Program-made: the position numbers and the translations under genes
Shown: positions 1-9,355 of the stretch, piece after piece
How positions within the stretch are numbered: the stretch's first letter is position 1
Layout of the letters: each line of letters begins with the position of its first letter
The notes under the pieces: model-generated
Databases searched by the model: none
Seen by the model: only the letters and a program-made list of their open reading frames with translations
Told to the model about the DNA's origin: nothing
Source: a virus
Strand: one strand, 5' to 3'
Length of the DNA stretch: 64,000 nucleotides
Virus record (IMG/VR): IMGVR_UViG_3300036853_000446
Coordinates: 124,001 to 188,000 of that record

Positions 1-1892
1 AGGCGCAAACTCATTTCGGCTTCTGCATCCGTGAATGAAACCCTCGCGTCGTCGTCCACGCCGTAGATGCACACGCTCAGACAGTTTTCACGGATCGAGA
101 GAAGCTTCCCGACGTCGCCGTTGTAGATGCCCTTCTTGTAATCGTTCTTGATCACCATGAGGCGGTCCCCCACTCGAAAGTGCTGCTTCTCCCCTCGCCA
201 CTCGGCGGCGCCCGGTGGATTCAGCACCTGGCGCAGCGCAGCGTTGAGGGCGTCGACGCCGACGACGCCGCCGTATTTTGCCGAAAGGACCTGAAAGTTC
301 TCGTCCCGTCCCTTCAATTTCTCCGCCATGCGGACGATGCAGTTCTGAATCTGCTTGGCGTCGTTCATCGCGACGAATTTAAATTCGGAATCGCCCTTGG
401 GATCCCCGAGTTCGGGCATCTCGCCGTTATTGATTCGGTGGGAGTTGCTGACGATGCCCCCCTCGCTCGACTGCCTAAAGATCCGAGTCAGGTTGACTCG
501 CGGAAGGGAGTCGCACGCGGCCAGCTCTTTGAGGACGTTGCCCGGGCCAACGGACGGCAGCTGCGCGGAATCTCCCACGAGAACGAGGATGGTGTCGGGA
601 CGCAGCGACTCGAGGAGGCGGTAAATCAATTCCTGGTCGACCATGGAAACCTCGTCGACGATGACGGCGTCGATCACGAATCGGTTGTGGAAATCGAATT
701 TCCAAACCGATCCATCGTATCCGAGCGCCCTATGGATGGTGGACGCGGGGTAGCCCGTGATGCGTGAGAGGCGTTTCGAAGCGATGCCCGTGGGGGCCAT
801 GAGAACGAACGAGATACGGGACTCTTCGAAAAGTCGAACGAGCGCCCGCACGGAGGTCGACTTGCCGGTGCCGGGCAAGCCGGTGATGACGAGGACCCTC
901 GATTTCGACAGGCCTTGAACGACTCCCTTTTGAGCCTCGGACAATTCGAGCTGCGTCGTTCGCTGAAACTCTACCAGGAACGGACTCAGATCGACCGCCA
1001 ACGTGGCAGGACTGAGGAGTTCGGCGATTCGCTTTGCGGAGACCCGCTCGTATTCAAAATACTCCGGCAAGTAAACTCGAGACGCGCCGTCGACGATGAC
1101 AGCCCCCTGTTCTGCGAGCGCCTCGAGCGCTAACGAATAGTTTCCCAGGACCGGCTCCTCGCACGGAATGTCTGCAGCGACCTTCGGGATATCGCCGGGC
1201 CTGAGGAACAAGTGCCCACTCCGAGTCGCATGATCGAGACTCCACAGGACAGCCCCGCCCACTCGCCGCGGATCCGACGCGCTGACGCCCACGCTCAGAG
1301 CGAATTCGTCCGCCTTTACAAAGCTGAAGCCCGGAAGCTGCATCAGCCGGTAGGGATTGTCCTTCAGGAGGCTCCCCGCGTCCGACCCGAATTTCTGCAC
1401 GGCAGCTTCGATGTCTGACGCCGGTATGCCTCTCAACAGATGCGAGAGCCCACATGTGGCGATCGCCTGCTCCCAGCCCAGCAGCGTCGCCTGGAGATCT
1501 GCCCGATTGCCCGCGCTGACCTCGGCCAGTACCGTTGCCGGCGTTTTCAAGGCTTCGATGACTTTAGTCTCGTAGCGCATGCAGATCGCGTGCACCGAGG
1601 CGCTGTCGGCACCTCGGATACAATTACTAAAGAAGATCTGGAAACCCGGTCGATGATTGAACCATGGCTCCCAGGTGTGGATCTTGAACTGTCGCCCGAA
1701 TTTCTTGTGCTGAGTCCAATCGCCCCAGAGATGAATCGGCGCGCCCGACATCAACCGGGTAATACCAAACAAGTGGCCACGCGCCGTCCACGACATCTTT
1801 CCTTCCACCATCTCGTCGAGGACGAGAACGACCACGAAGAAGGAACCGCTCTGAAAGATGACCTTTGCGACGGCGCCGCAGAGTTCCGTCAC
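1..1892 (-). CDS. recD2: RecD2-type DNA helicase (C-terminus beyond window)
   Basis: ATP-dependent 5'-3' helicase of the RecD2/TraA group (superfamily 1B), probably used in phage replication or repair. About 630 codons are visible and the frame runs off the left edge. Translation shows Walker A GLPGTGKST near residue 336, Walker B DEVSMVDQ near 410 and GDSAQLPSVG near 440; the long segment before Walker A fits the helical N-terminal part of RecD2, and no RecB or RecC partner is visible. The GTG start at 1892 overlaps the ligA stop by four bases (GTGA), which implies translational coupling. Family assignment is secure; the exact role is inferred. Confidence 0.9.
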   Translation of the reverse strand, partial: MTELCGAVAKVIFQSGSFFVVVLVLDEMVEGKMSWTARGHLFGITRLMSGAPIHLWGDWTQHKKFGRQFKIHTWEPWFNHRPGFQIFFSNCIRGADSASVHAICMRYETKVIEALKTPATVLAEVSAGNRADLQATLLGWEQAIATCGLSHLLRGIPASDIEAAVQKFGSDAGSLLKDNPYRLMQLPGFSFVKADEFALSVGVSASDPRRVGGAVLWSLDHATRSGHLFLRPGDIPKVAADIPCEEPVLGNYSLALEALAEQGAVIVDGASRVYLPEYFEYERVSAKRIAELLSPATLAVDLSPFLVEFQRTTQLELSEAQKGVVQGLSKSRVLVITGLPGTGKSTSVRALVRLFEESRISFVLMAPTGIASKRLSRITGYPASTIHRALGYDGSVWKFDFHNRFVIDAVIVDEVSMVDQELIYRLLESLRPDTILVLVGDSAQLPSVGPGNVLKELAACDSLPRVNLTRIFRQSSEGGIVSNSHRINNGEMPELGDPKGDSEFKFVAMNDAKQIQNCIVRMAEKLKGRDENFQVLSAKYGGVVGVDALNAALRQVLNPPGAAEWRGEKQHFRVGDRLMVIKNDYKKGIYNGDVGKLLSIRENCLSVCIYGVDDDARVSFTDAEAEMSLR

Positions 1893-3802
1893 GCGAGCAT
1901 GTCCAGGAATTGGTTCTCGGAGATGCAGGCAGTCCCATTCTTACGAGCGGCCAAAGCCTTGCCGGAGGTCGACTCGGGGTCGGACGTGACGAGGAAAGTC
2001 AGACCGGCGCCGACGGATTTCTTCACCTGGCCGCCCGCGTCCTTGACCATCTTCTCGAGAACGGGCCGCTTCTCGCTCATCCGCCCCGTAAAGCAGAACG
2101 ACTTGCCCGTGAGCGCGCCCTTCGACGGAGGCTTGATGGCCAACCCCGCCCGCTGCATCTCCCGCAAGAGAGTCTGGTTGCGCGCGAGCCACCCGACGAA
2201 GGATTGCGCCCTCTTGGGCCCCACGCCGCCGATCTTCTCGAGCTGCTCGACCGTGGCCACCGAGAGCGCCTCGAGCGAGTCGTAGCCAGCCCCGACGATG
2301 ACCTCCAACGTCGAGGTCGCACACAATGGGATGCCGAGCGCCCCGAGGAAGCTCTCGAGGGGCAGCGGCACGACGCTCCACAGCTGCTCTCGGGCCTTCC
2401 GTGCGGAAGCCGGGCCCATCCGCTCCAAAGCGGCCAAAGCCTGCTCCGAGAGGCCATAGAGGCCCGCCACGGTGGTTGCCAGGCCCTCTTGGACGACCTT
2501 CTCGATGAGAACGTCGCCCCACTCGAGGATACCCAGCTCCTTTACCCACCGCTTGAGCCGACCCTCCACCTGGGCGGGGCACTCCGCCGTATTCGGGCAG
2601 ACGAGATACTCGCCCTCCCACTCCGTCGGCGACCCGCATTCCGGGCACTGCGCCGGAGCAGGCGTCGTCTCGGCCTTGGGGTTATCGACGGCGACGATTC
2701 TCGGAATCACGTCGTTCGATCGCGTAATCGTGACCCGAGCCCCGATATAGAACCCGATCTGCCGAATATAGGCCCAGTTGTAGAGGCTCGCGCGACGCAC
2801 CGACGCCCCCAGCAGATTGACGGGGCGGACCTCTGCAACCGGAGTGATGCGACCTTGACCCCCGACTTGAGCGACGAGCCCCGTCGACGTCGTCGAGCGC
2901 GTGATGGGAGAGAACTTGAAGGCCACCGCTCCCCGCGGCCGCCCGTGAAGCTCCCCGAGCGAGGCCTGGTAGGCCAGGTCGTTGAAACGCACGACGAGGC
3001 CGTCGATCTCGTACGGGAGTTCGTCCCGGAGCGTCTGCTGATAGTCGACCCACAAATCCTGCGGCGTCTTGGCGCCAGGGACCATCGCCGTGACATACCA
3101 GTGGGGGTGTTTGAAGCCGTACCGCTCGAGCCACAGGAACTGGTCGGCGTCCTTGCCAAAATCGGGGCCATATACTTGGTAGAAATAGACATTCAGGTGC
3201 TCGCACCCTTTCCCGTCCAGACGCTTTGCCGTCCCCGCGGCGGTATTGCGCGCGTTCGAATTTGTCGGGAAATGCCGCGCCAGATCAGCCTTGTGCAGGA
3301 TAATCTCGCCACGCAGCGTGACCGGGCCGTCGTATTCCAGCCGCTTCAGAATGCCTTGCATGCGCGCGACGTTCGGCGTGATGGCCTCCCCCACGACACC
3401 GTCGCCTCGGGTGACGGCCTGCTGCAGACGACCCTTGTCAAAGGTTACGCTGATCGAGATCCCGTCGAGCTTCTCCGTGACGAGCAATTCCTCGAACGGA
3501 AGTCCGTCCATCGCTAGGCGGCTATGACTCGAGCGGCTGTGACTCGTAACCCAACCCGTGATCGCGTCGACGGACTGAATCTTGTCCAGGCTGCCCATCG
3601 GAATCGAATGCGGCGTCTTGGGCCACGCCGAGTCGGCCGGAACGGCGGCGCCGACGGCCGTTACTGCCGGCGAGTCAGCCTCTCGGGCAACGAGTTCGTC
3701 AACCAGCTCGTCGAACCGGGCGTCGTCCATGAGCGGGTGGCCATTGTAGTAGGCCTCCCTTGCTTCCTGGATTTGAGTCTCGAGGGCGATCGGACTAGCC
3801 AT
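1889..3802 (-). CDS. ligA: NAD+-dependent DNA ligase
   Basis: Seals nicks in duplex DNA using NAD+. The 637-residue product is close to the usual 670. It shows the adenylation motif KLDG with catalytic Lys111, an OB-fold region around 290-370, a four-cysteine zinc finger (Cys386, 389, 402, 408), helix-hairpin-helix repeats around 430-550 and a C-terminal BRCT domain from about 560. The frame stays open upstream, but that translation is arginine-rich and shadows the upstream gene, so the ATG at 3802 (MASPIALETQ) is preferred. It overlaps the upstream gene by 8 bp and the helicase start by 4 bp. Confidence 0.95.
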   Translation of the reverse strand: MASPIALETQIQEAREAYYNGHPLMDDARFDELVDELVAREADSPAVTAVGAAVPADSAWPKTPHSIPMGSLDKIQSVDAITGWVTSHSRSSHSRLAMDGLPFEELLVTEKLDGISISVTFDKGRLQQAVTRGDGVVGEAITPNVARMQGILKRLEYDGPVTLRGEIILHKADLARHFPTNSNARNTAAGTAKRLDGKGCEHLNVYFYQVYGPDFGKDADQFLWLERYGFKHPHWYVTAMVPGAKTPQDLWVDYQQTLRDELPYEIDGLVVRFNDLAYQASLGELHGRPRGAVAFKFSPITRSTTSTGLVAQVGGQGRITPVAEVRPVNLLGASVRRASLYNWAYIRQIGFYIGARVTITRSNDVIPRIVAVDNPKAETTPAPAQCPECGSPTEWEGEYLVCPNTAECPAQVEGRLKRWVKELGILEWGDVLIEKVVQEGLATTVAGLYGLSEQALAALERMGPASARKAREQLWSVVPLPLESFLGALGIPLCATSTLEVIVGAGYDSLEALSVATVEQLEKIGGVGPKRAQSFVGWLARNQTLLREMQRAGLAIKPPSKGALTGKSFCFTGRMSEKRPVLEKMVKDAGGQVKKSVGAGLTFLVTSDPESTSGKALAARKNGTACISENQFLDMLA

Positions 3803-4079
3803 GGCTCGACCCGCCTTTCGACAAATCCTCGAACGTAACCGCGTGGACCTCTTGGGCCTCGTCCGCATTGATGCGCTCGGCGTGAGCCTCGAGCGCGCCA
3901 GCGAACGCGATGGTGAACCGCACGGCATGCCCGACGTACTCGGGCAAGATGTCCTCCAGACGGACCACCTTGCCTTCCTCCGTGTCGTCGTCCGCGCAGT
4001 GAATCTGATAGGTGTCGTCGAGTGGGTCGCGCTCGAGGACACCCTCGAGCAGCTCGCCCAAGCCGAGAATCTTGGTCAT
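3795..4079 (-). CDS. small acidic protein, unknown
   Basis: A 94-residue acidic protein I do not recognise. The ATG at 4079 is chosen because a CGGTGTA element (4090-4096) lies 10 nt upstream, the spacing seen at many other genes here; a GTG at 4094 would lie inside that element. No Shine-Dalgarno sequence is visible, so the mRNA may be leaderless. The 3' end overlaps ligA by 8 bp, and the gene probably opens the ligA-recD2 transcription unit. Confidence 0.75.
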   Translation of the reverse strand: MTKILGLGELLEGVLERDPLDDTYQIHCADDDTEEGKVVRLEDILPEYVGHAVRFTIAFAGALEAHAERINADEAQEVHAVTFEDLSKGGSSHG

Positions 4080-4089
4080 CGGTGCGCAG

Positions 4090-4096
4090 TACACCG
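4090..4096 (-). promoter_or_regulatory. CGGTGTA promoter-like element
   Basis: CGGTGTA on the reverse strand, 10 nt before the ATG at 4079. Member of the repeated element described in the findings; promoter function is inferred. Confidence 0.6.
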
Positions 4097-4169
4097 GAGA
4101 CGAGGCACCTTCCTGTTCAGCGCCGCGGGTTTAGCTTCGTGGAACGCGCCGCTACGGATTCACCCTCAT

Positions 4170-4724
4170 TTAGGTGCGGATAACACGGAGAGCGTCGAGT
4201 TGCTTCATTGTAGCATTCAGGTCTTCATACATGCGAATCGTCTGAGACGACGCACCCTGTGCGCGCAGAATGGTATCATGGTTGACGCCCTCGCCAAGAG
4301 CGGGCGAGGGGTCCTTCCATTCTGGCAACTCATGCGCCACGTCGATCATCCGCGAAACGTCGTGAAATCGATACTTGTGATGCACCTTCTCGAGAAGCTC
4401 GACGTCGTAATCCGATAGCTCGCTATCGCCAGGCTCCTGACCCGTCAGCATCACGTCGCATTCGTCGGTGCGAAAACACGCATTCCACGACTCAGATTGG
4501 GGTGCCTTGCCATCGATGTAGTCGAGGACCGTACTCGGTACAGGTCCGTTCTTTAGGTTGACCACCGAGCCGCCCGTGATGGGCATCCCCGTTTCCAACA
4601 GTGATTGGCGGTCGGCAAGGTGCAGTAATCCGAGCAGCTTCGTACGGTTCAGACGGCCGCCGGCCTTACACAGAAGGACCCCCGCGGCTTGCGCCGTTCG
4701 AAGCGGTTGAAAACGGAACTGCAT
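4170..4724 (-). CDS. Panacea (SocA/DUF4065) domain protein
   Basis: A 184-residue protein with the Panacea-domain signature: LLGLLHLADRQSLLETG followed by PITGG and GPVPSTVLDYI. Panacea domains are known as antitoxins of diverse toxin-antitoxin pairs and in the SocA proteolytic adaptor. The ATG at 4724 has a strong GGAGGT site, which favours it over the in-frame ATG at 4829. No recognisable toxin sits next to it; the small candidate gene just upstream (4826-5032) is the only neighbour. It could protect the phage from host toxins or retain a prey-type antitoxin; the role is inferred. Confidence 0.8.
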   Translation of the reverse strand: MQFRFQPLRTAQAAGVLLCKAGGRLNRTKLLGLLHLADRQSLLETGMPITGGSVVNLKNGPVPSTVLDYIDGKAPQSESWNACFRTDECDVMLTGQEPGDSELSDYDVELLEKVHHKYRFHDVSRMIDVAHELPEWKDPSPALGEGVNHDTILRAQGASSQTIRMYEDLNATMKQLDALRVIRT

Positions 4725-4825
4725 GAAACCTCCCGTGTAATCTATGCGGTTTCGAAGGGAGCACAATGACCAAGCAGACGACGAAGCCATGCCCGCCGGT
4801 TCGGCCAGCCCTTTCCGCGCCGATG

Positions 4826-5032
4826 TCATTCAGCGAGCCGACGAAACAGCTCGGCATGCACGCAGAAGATCTTCTCTTTGGCGGCTTCAAAACGCGCCCG
4901 TTTCACAGCGTCCGCCCGGCTCGACTCCTCGTCGGATGGCTCGACCGGGCGCAGATTCGCGCCCCGGTCAGAGACCACGTGTGCGACCCCGAGCGAGCCA
5001 GGATCGGTGGGGGGTCGACTCGACGGTTTCAA
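4826..5032 (-). CDS. small protein candidate
   Basis: Possible 68-residue charged protein ending in a helical segment (SRADAVKRARFEAAKEKIF). The TTG start overlaps the upstream stop (TTGA) and the stop overlaps a downstream ATG, typical of compact phage operons, but the start codon is weak and no family is recognised. Confidence 0.4.
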   Translation of the reverse strand: MKPSSRPPTDPGSLGVAHVVSDRGANLRPVEPSDEESSRADAVKRARFEAAKEKIFCVHAELFRRLAE

Positions 5033-5271
5033 GTCTTCCGCCTCAGCGCATTCAAAATGTGCATCACGTCGTTCCCGGTGGCGCCCGAGTAGAGGCGCCG
5101 CCCCGAGCGCGCGAGTTCTTGATCGCCTCCCACGGACTGACTCAGGAACGGATACGACGTCTCGTCTCCGCGCGAGATGTCCCATCCCTTGATTGCCCGC
5201 CACACGGCCTCGAATTGCGGCGACGCCAGGTCGGCTTGCGTTGGATCCGGGTATTCCGTTGAATCACTCAT
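5029..5271 (-). CDS. small protein, unknown
   Basis: An 80-residue acidic N-terminal protein with a good AAAGGAAAG ribosome-binding site before the ATG at 5271. A CGGTGTA element lies 37 nt upstream, just after the nrdJ stop, so it probably has its own promoter. No domain is recognised. Confidence 0.7.
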   Translation of the reverse strand: MSDSTEYPDPTQADLASPQFEAVWRAIKGWDISRGDETSYPFLSQSVGGDQELARSGRRLYSGATGNDVMHILNALRRKT

Positions 5272-5308
5272 ATCTTTCCTTTCAAATAAACAGACTTGTC
5301 GTTCGTTG

Positions 5309-5315
5309 TACACCG
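5309..5315 (-). promoter_or_regulatory. CGGTGTA element, 37-nt leader
   Basis: CGGTGTA 37 nt before the ATG at 5271, which has its own Shine-Dalgarno site. The same 37-nt spacing recurs at 17087. Confidence 0.55.
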
Positions 5316-5323
5316 GGTTCGCC

Positions 5324-7279
5324 CTAACGCACCGGGCAGACCCCGTTCTGGCATTCGTCGAGACCTTGCAGCGTCTCCATGTCCCCCGCGTGCACGAGCG
5401 GGTGGTCGTGTCGAATGGTCCGGTACAGCGCCCCGTACGTCCCCTCGTCGATAGCCTCATAGGGCGCCTGGGCGTAGCCGTGGGCCTTGGGCAGGCAAGA
5501 GGTGCTCTTGAGCTGCGGGACAAATTCCTTCAGGCACGCGGCCAGTTCGTCTCGCTCCGTCTCGGCGTCAAAGTTCAGCGTGGCGGACACGGCATTGTCC
5601 GCCCAATACCGCTGGACGTATGCCTGTCGCTCGAACTGACCTCGCAACGTCTCCGACCCCTTCGAGCCACGCGCGTGAGGGGCTCGCATCGGGAATGAGA
5701 AAACCCAAGTATGCCCACTCGTATCGTAGACATCCTCCTCGAACGGCACACGGGCCTCGATCATGGCCGCGGCCATAGGGTCATTCTTCGCAATGCGCGT
5801 CCGTCGAATGTAAAACGGGGCGTGCGGCGCGTGAATGCCCGGAGAGCTGCCATTCAGTAGCGATATCGTTCCACTCGGCTTCGTCGTGGTGATGGCGTTG
5901 GGACGATTGACGCGGAGTTCGTCGGCGTATGAGTTCGCCTCCGCTCGACAAGCCGAAAACCACTCACTCAACATCTCGGGGGACGAGTCGAAATCGCAGA
6001 CTCCCCCAAGCCCCACGCCGAGCCGCATGTTCTTCCGGCGAATGGCGTCCGACTGCTCGTCCAACAAGGGGGCGAGCCGCTGGCGCATCGCGTACCTCGT
6101 CTGGAGTCGGAAGGCGAGCGTCCCATCCGTGTCGGAATTGAACTTAGCCGGGAATATTTCAGCCAGGTTGCAGCTCTCCCTGTCATGGAGGGGTAGCTCA
6201 CCACAGGGGTTTATGCCCGTCGCGCCCGGGTCTGTCTCCCAAATCTTGGCGAGGTTCAGAATGCCGGGTTCGCCGAATTTGATGTTGTCCTCGACCAGGC
6301 TCGCCCAGTCAAAGTTCGCGATCTCATCGTTCGACCTGAACACGATGCTGTTGTTGCTCGTGTGGCGATGACTGATGACGGCCCCGTAGTCCTTCTTCGC
6401 GTCCCTGAACTCCCGATCGGTTGCGTCCCCGAGGACAATCAAAGCAGATCTGCGTACATTGCCGCTCTTGATGCACAGGCCGATGTGGTTGGTGATATCC
6501 AGGCACTCGACGCTACCGAGGCGACGCCCCTCTGCCCCTCGGATGATGTTCCACGTTGCCCTCAGGAGGTTGGACAAAGGCCCCGGGCCGCACGCAATGC
6601 CGCCAAACGTCTTGATGGCAGCTCCCCGCCGCCGAACGCCCGAGACGTCGATGACGAGGTCGCAACCCTCGTACGCGGCGATCAGGGTACGGCGCAGCGA
6701 CTCAATCCAACCTTCTCGGGAGTCCGCGACGCGATACGTAGGCGTCGAGCCATTGAGATAGCCGGGGCCCTCCGGCTTGACCTCGAGCACGTTCTCGTGT
6801 GAGCCGTCGCACCAGACGGCAAAGCGCGCCGCGGCCCGCTCGACAACCGGCAGCGAATCGATGCTCCCCAGACCGACCCCAACGCCACCCCCGAGCATGA
6901 GTTGGTCGGCAACCCAGCACCAATCCAAGTAATTGTTGAGCGTCGTACTCCAGCAGTTATACCTCGCCGCCGCCGGGATGCCCTCCACCCCGCCCGTCCA
7001 AAGACCCCGCCCCGGGGGCAAAGCCTGCCCAGTCCAGAACAGATGAAAAAGCAGCTCGGCTTCCCTCCGATGCACCCCGGGAGCCTCCGAGGCGTTGCCT
7101 TCGATGACTCGCCGGATCGTACCGGTCCACGTCTCGACGTTCCCGCGGCAATACTTCGTGAGATACGTGGAGCGCGCGAGCAACGATTCGAACGGATCCC
7201 CCTTCTTTCTGTACGGCGACAGGAAATCCTCACTCAATCGGAACCGAGTTGCTCGGGGTGCTGTAACGACAATCTCCAT
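5324..7279 (-). CDS. nrdJ: class II (adenosylcobalamin-dependent) ribonucleotide reductase
   Basis: Makes deoxyribonucleotides using a cobalamin radical, independent of oxygen. The 651-residue product fits the monomeric ribonucleoside-triphosphate reductase type: substrate-site Cys109, the thiyl loop NPCGELPLHDRESC with Cys359, Glu361 and Cys370, the TTKPSGTISLLNGSSPG segment, and a C-terminal redox pair (Cys643, Cys648). The ATG at 7279 has a GAGAGGA site and begins 10 nt after holA ends, so it belongs to the replication operon. The host or medium must supply cobalamin. Confidence 0.93.
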   Translation of the reverse strand: MEIVVTAPRATRFRLSEDFLSPYRKKGDPFESLLARSTYLTKYCRGNVETWTGTIRRVIEGNASEAPGVHRREAELLFHLFWTGQALPPGRGLWTGGVEGIPAAARYNCWSTTLNNYLDWCWVADQLMLGGGVGVGLGSIDSLPVVERAAARFAVWCDGSHENVLEVKPEGPGYLNGSTPTYRVADSREGWIESLRRTLIAAYEGCDLVIDVSGVRRRGAAIKTFGGIACGPGPLSNLLRATWNIIRGAEGRRLGSVECLDITNHIGLCIKSGNVRRSALIVLGDATDREFRDAKKDYGAVISHRHTSNNSIVFRSNDEIANFDWASLVEDNIKFGEPGILNLAKIWETDPGATGINPCGELPLHDRESCNLAEIFPAKFNSDTDGTLAFRLQTRYAMRQRLAPLLDEQSDAIRRKNMRLGVGLGGVCDFDSSPEMLSEWFSACRAEANSYADELRVNRPNAITTTKPSGTISLLNGSSPGIHAPHAPFYIRRTRIAKNDPMAAAMIEARVPFEEDVYDTSGHTWVFSFPMRAPHARGSKGSETLRGQFERQAYVQRYWADNAVSATLNFDAETERDELAACLKEFVPQLKSTSCLPKAHGYAQAPYEAIDEGTYGALYRTIRHDHPLVHAGDMETLQGLDECQNGVCPVR

Positions 7280-7289
7280 GGGAATCCTC

Positions 7290-8261
7290 TCACGCGGCTA
7301 AAGACAGGACAGCAAGCTCGACCAAGGTGCGTTTGGACGGGGCAGCCCCTTTAATCTGGACTTCTAGATCACATAGATTCTTCATATGGTTCAGGAGCTG
7401 AGCCGCGGTGTGCTTCTGCACCGAGACCAACTCCCGTTGCACTCGATACGGGTGCAAGCCCAAGGCACTGGCGATCGCCTCCGGGCGCTGCTGCCGATCG
7501 AGTAAACTTCGCATCAGCAGCGTCTGCTCGAGCTGCTTCATCATGGACGCGACGATGGGAACGAGCGCCTCATCGCCCCGGTCTTGAAAGAGCATCGAGA
7601 CGGCCTGCATCGCGCGCTTTGGGTCCTTTGCAAAAGCCGCCTCCGAGACGTCCCACGGCGCCACGGCAACGCGCTTGGCGCATAAAGACAGGACGAGATC
7701 CTTCGAGATTTGGCCACCCTTCTCGACCAAGAAGGACGCCTTTCGCATCTCGTTGACCATGCAGTCCGTGCGCTCCCCGTGAACCTTGAAAAGCACGTCG
7801 AACGCGACATCAGCCAGGATCAGTCCGAGCAGAGAGGCCTCCTTTACGATGCGCTCTCTAATCTTCTCCTTCTCCCACGGCTTGAAGCGCAGATGCTCCA
7901 CGACGCGACCCAGCTTCCCGACATCGGCCCAGCCCTTGGCGAGACGCGCCGAACGGCAAATGGCAACGAGAAGGGCCGATTGATCCTGCGGGGCGCGTTC
8001 GGCAAAATATGCCTCGAGCGCCCCGTTCACCTTGACCTTATCGGCGTTGTCGACGACCACGACAATGCCGCCATCGTCAGAGATGGGCAGGTCCCCCAGA
8101 GCCGAGACGATGCCGTCTTCGGTCACGCTCTCGCCGTCGAGACAGGTCACGAATCGATCGCGCCACCGGAGTGCGCGAGTCAGCTCTCGATCGAGGAGGT
8201 AGGTCTCCTCGCCGTAGAAGACGTTGAAGACATGGAAGATACGCGACTGCTTGCTGGCCAC
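7290..8261 (-). CDS. holA: DNA polymerase III delta subunit (clamp loader)
   Basis: A 323-residue clamp-loader subunit that would open the sliding clamp. The pattern of HolA is visible: an N-terminal domain beginning FHVFNVFYGEETYLLDRE, a central helical lid domain and the C-terminal collar ending in AAQLLNHMKNLCDLEVQIKG. It sits directly after the delta-prime-like gene and before nrdJ. A phage-encoded delta together with delta-prime suggests a partly self-sufficient replisome; the clamp and polymerase are not in this window. Confidence 0.85.
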   Translation of the reverse strand: MASKQSRIFHVFNVFYGEETYLLDRELTRALRWRDRFVTCLDGESVTEDGIVSALGDLPISDDGGIVVVVDNADKVKVNGALEAYFAERAPQDQSALLVAICRSARLAKGWADVGKLGRVVEHLRFKPWEKEKIRERIVKEASLLGLILADVAFDVLFKVHGERTDCMVNEMRKASFLVEKGGQISKDLVLSLCAKRVAVAPWDVSEAAFAKDPKRAMQAVSMLFQDRGDEALVPIVASMMKQLEQTLLMRSLLDRQQRPEAIASALGLHPYRVQRELVSVQKHTAAQLLNHMKNLCDLEVQIKGAAPSKRTLVELAVLSLAA

Positions 8262-8273
8262 GGTTCGATCCCC

Positions 8274-9194
8274 TCAACCGCAGACTGAGGCCAGCGCGGC
8301 CTTCAGATGAAATGAGAGATTGATGGAAGACTGCGCGCGCTCTCGCAAGCTCCTCAACTCGGCGAGCAGTCCGTGCACCGCAAACCTTTTGAGCTGAGTT
8401 TGCAGACGACGAAGTGCATCGATGGCGTCCACGTTCATGACCTTGTTCGGAGCCACATCAATCACCGCGAGGTCCTGGAGCAGTTGCCGCAGGAAGCGGA
8501 TCGCCAGAGGCAGATCGGTCACGTCGTTCACTGCTGAAAACGTGCCGAACAAGTCTTTCGTCGCGGCCAAACTCAGAATGCCGATCATCTCATCTCTCAT
8601 GGTCAACTGACCGGACACGAGGCACCGTATGGCGCGTCCCAGCGAGCCCTCAGCGATACGCGCACACACAAGTGCTTTCGTCTCATCATCCGTGTATTGC
8701 CGCAGTTTGGACAGAATCAGTTCCTCAGGGATTCTTCGGTAGGAAACGACAGCGCATCGAGAACGGATCGTCGGAATCACGGTCTCGAGCTGCTCACTGA
8801 GCAAGAAGAAGCGCACCTTGGCGGGAGGCTCTTCCAGCACTTTCAACAAAGCATTTGCGGCCGCGCTCGTGAGCCTGTTCGCGCCGTCGATGACGAAGAA
8901 TTTCCACGGCGCCCATGACGGCAACGTTTGGGTCTCGTCGATCAAGCCCCTGATGGAATCAACCTTGATGTCCTTGTCATCTTCCACTTCAACAACACGG
9001 AAATCGGGGTGATGCCCGGCTTCCAACGCATAGTGCTGGCTCTCCTCGAAGACCGTTTTTGCAGCCTCGACGATCGACAGCCGCCGGCCCGTCCCCTCTT
9101 CGCCGATCAGAAGAAGCGGGAGCGCAAATGTCCCCTCGGCTACCTGTCGAAGGTAGAAGACTCCTTCAGGTTGTCCGAGCACTGACTCCAGCAC
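8274..9194 (-). CDS. holB: DNA polymerase III delta-prime/gamma-like clamp-loader subunit
   Basis: A 306-residue AAA+ clamp-loader protein. It has a degenerate P-loop (GEEGTGRR), the FFVIDGANRLTSAAANALLK box and the IPTIRSRC motif typical of delta-prime and DnaX. The GTG at 9194 is chosen because GGAGG lies 7 nt upstream; the in-frame GTG at 9221 has none. Lysine of the Walker A is replaced by arginine, so ATP hydrolysis is doubtful, as in delta-prime. Confidence 0.85.
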   Translation of the reverse strand: MLESVLGQPEGVFYLRQVAEGTFALPLLLIGEEGTGRRLSIVEAAKTVFEESQHYALEAGHHPDFRVVEVEDDKDIKVDSIRGLIDETQTLPSWAPWKFFVIDGANRLTSAAANALLKVLEEPPAKVRFFLLSEQLETVIPTIRSRCAVVSYRRIPEELILSKLRQYTDDETKALVCARIAEGSLGRAIRCLVSGQLTMRDEMIGILSLAATKDLFGTFSAVNDVTDLPLAIRFLRQLLQDLAVIDVAPNKVMNVDAIDALRRLQTQLKRFAVHGLLAELRSLRERAQSSINLSFHLKAALASVCG

Positions 9195-9315
9195 AATCAG
9201 CCTCCAATGAATCGTCGACACCGGATGGTTCGACGCGGACGAGCATCACGACGCGGCGATACGCCCCGCGGATCTCACGGACGAAGCGATACGGCTCGCG
9301 GCCGCTCGGGTGCAT
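9166..9315 (-). CDS. small ORF behind a CGGTGTA element
   Basis: A possible 49-residue basic peptide (MHPSGREPYRFVREIRGAYR...) starting 11 nt after a CGGTGTA element and ending 29 bp inside holB. It may be a real small protein or a leader whose translation feeds holB. Confidence 0.45.
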   Translation of the reverse strand: MHPSGREPYRFVREIRGAYRRVVMLVRVEPSGVDDSLEADCAGVSARTT

Positions 9316-9326
9316 GGCTTTGCTCG

Positions 9327-9333
9327 TACACCG
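9327..9333 (-). promoter_or_regulatory. CGGTGTA promoter-like element
   Basis: CGGTGTA 11 nt before the ATG at 9315; probably starts transcription of holB-holA-nrdJ. Confidence 0.55.
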
Positions 9334-9355
9334 AGCGAAGCACCTTCATCGCGAA

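Noticed and set aside
1865-3517. 550-residue forward frame over ligA
   Set aside because: Antisense shadow; ligA has all catalytic motifs.
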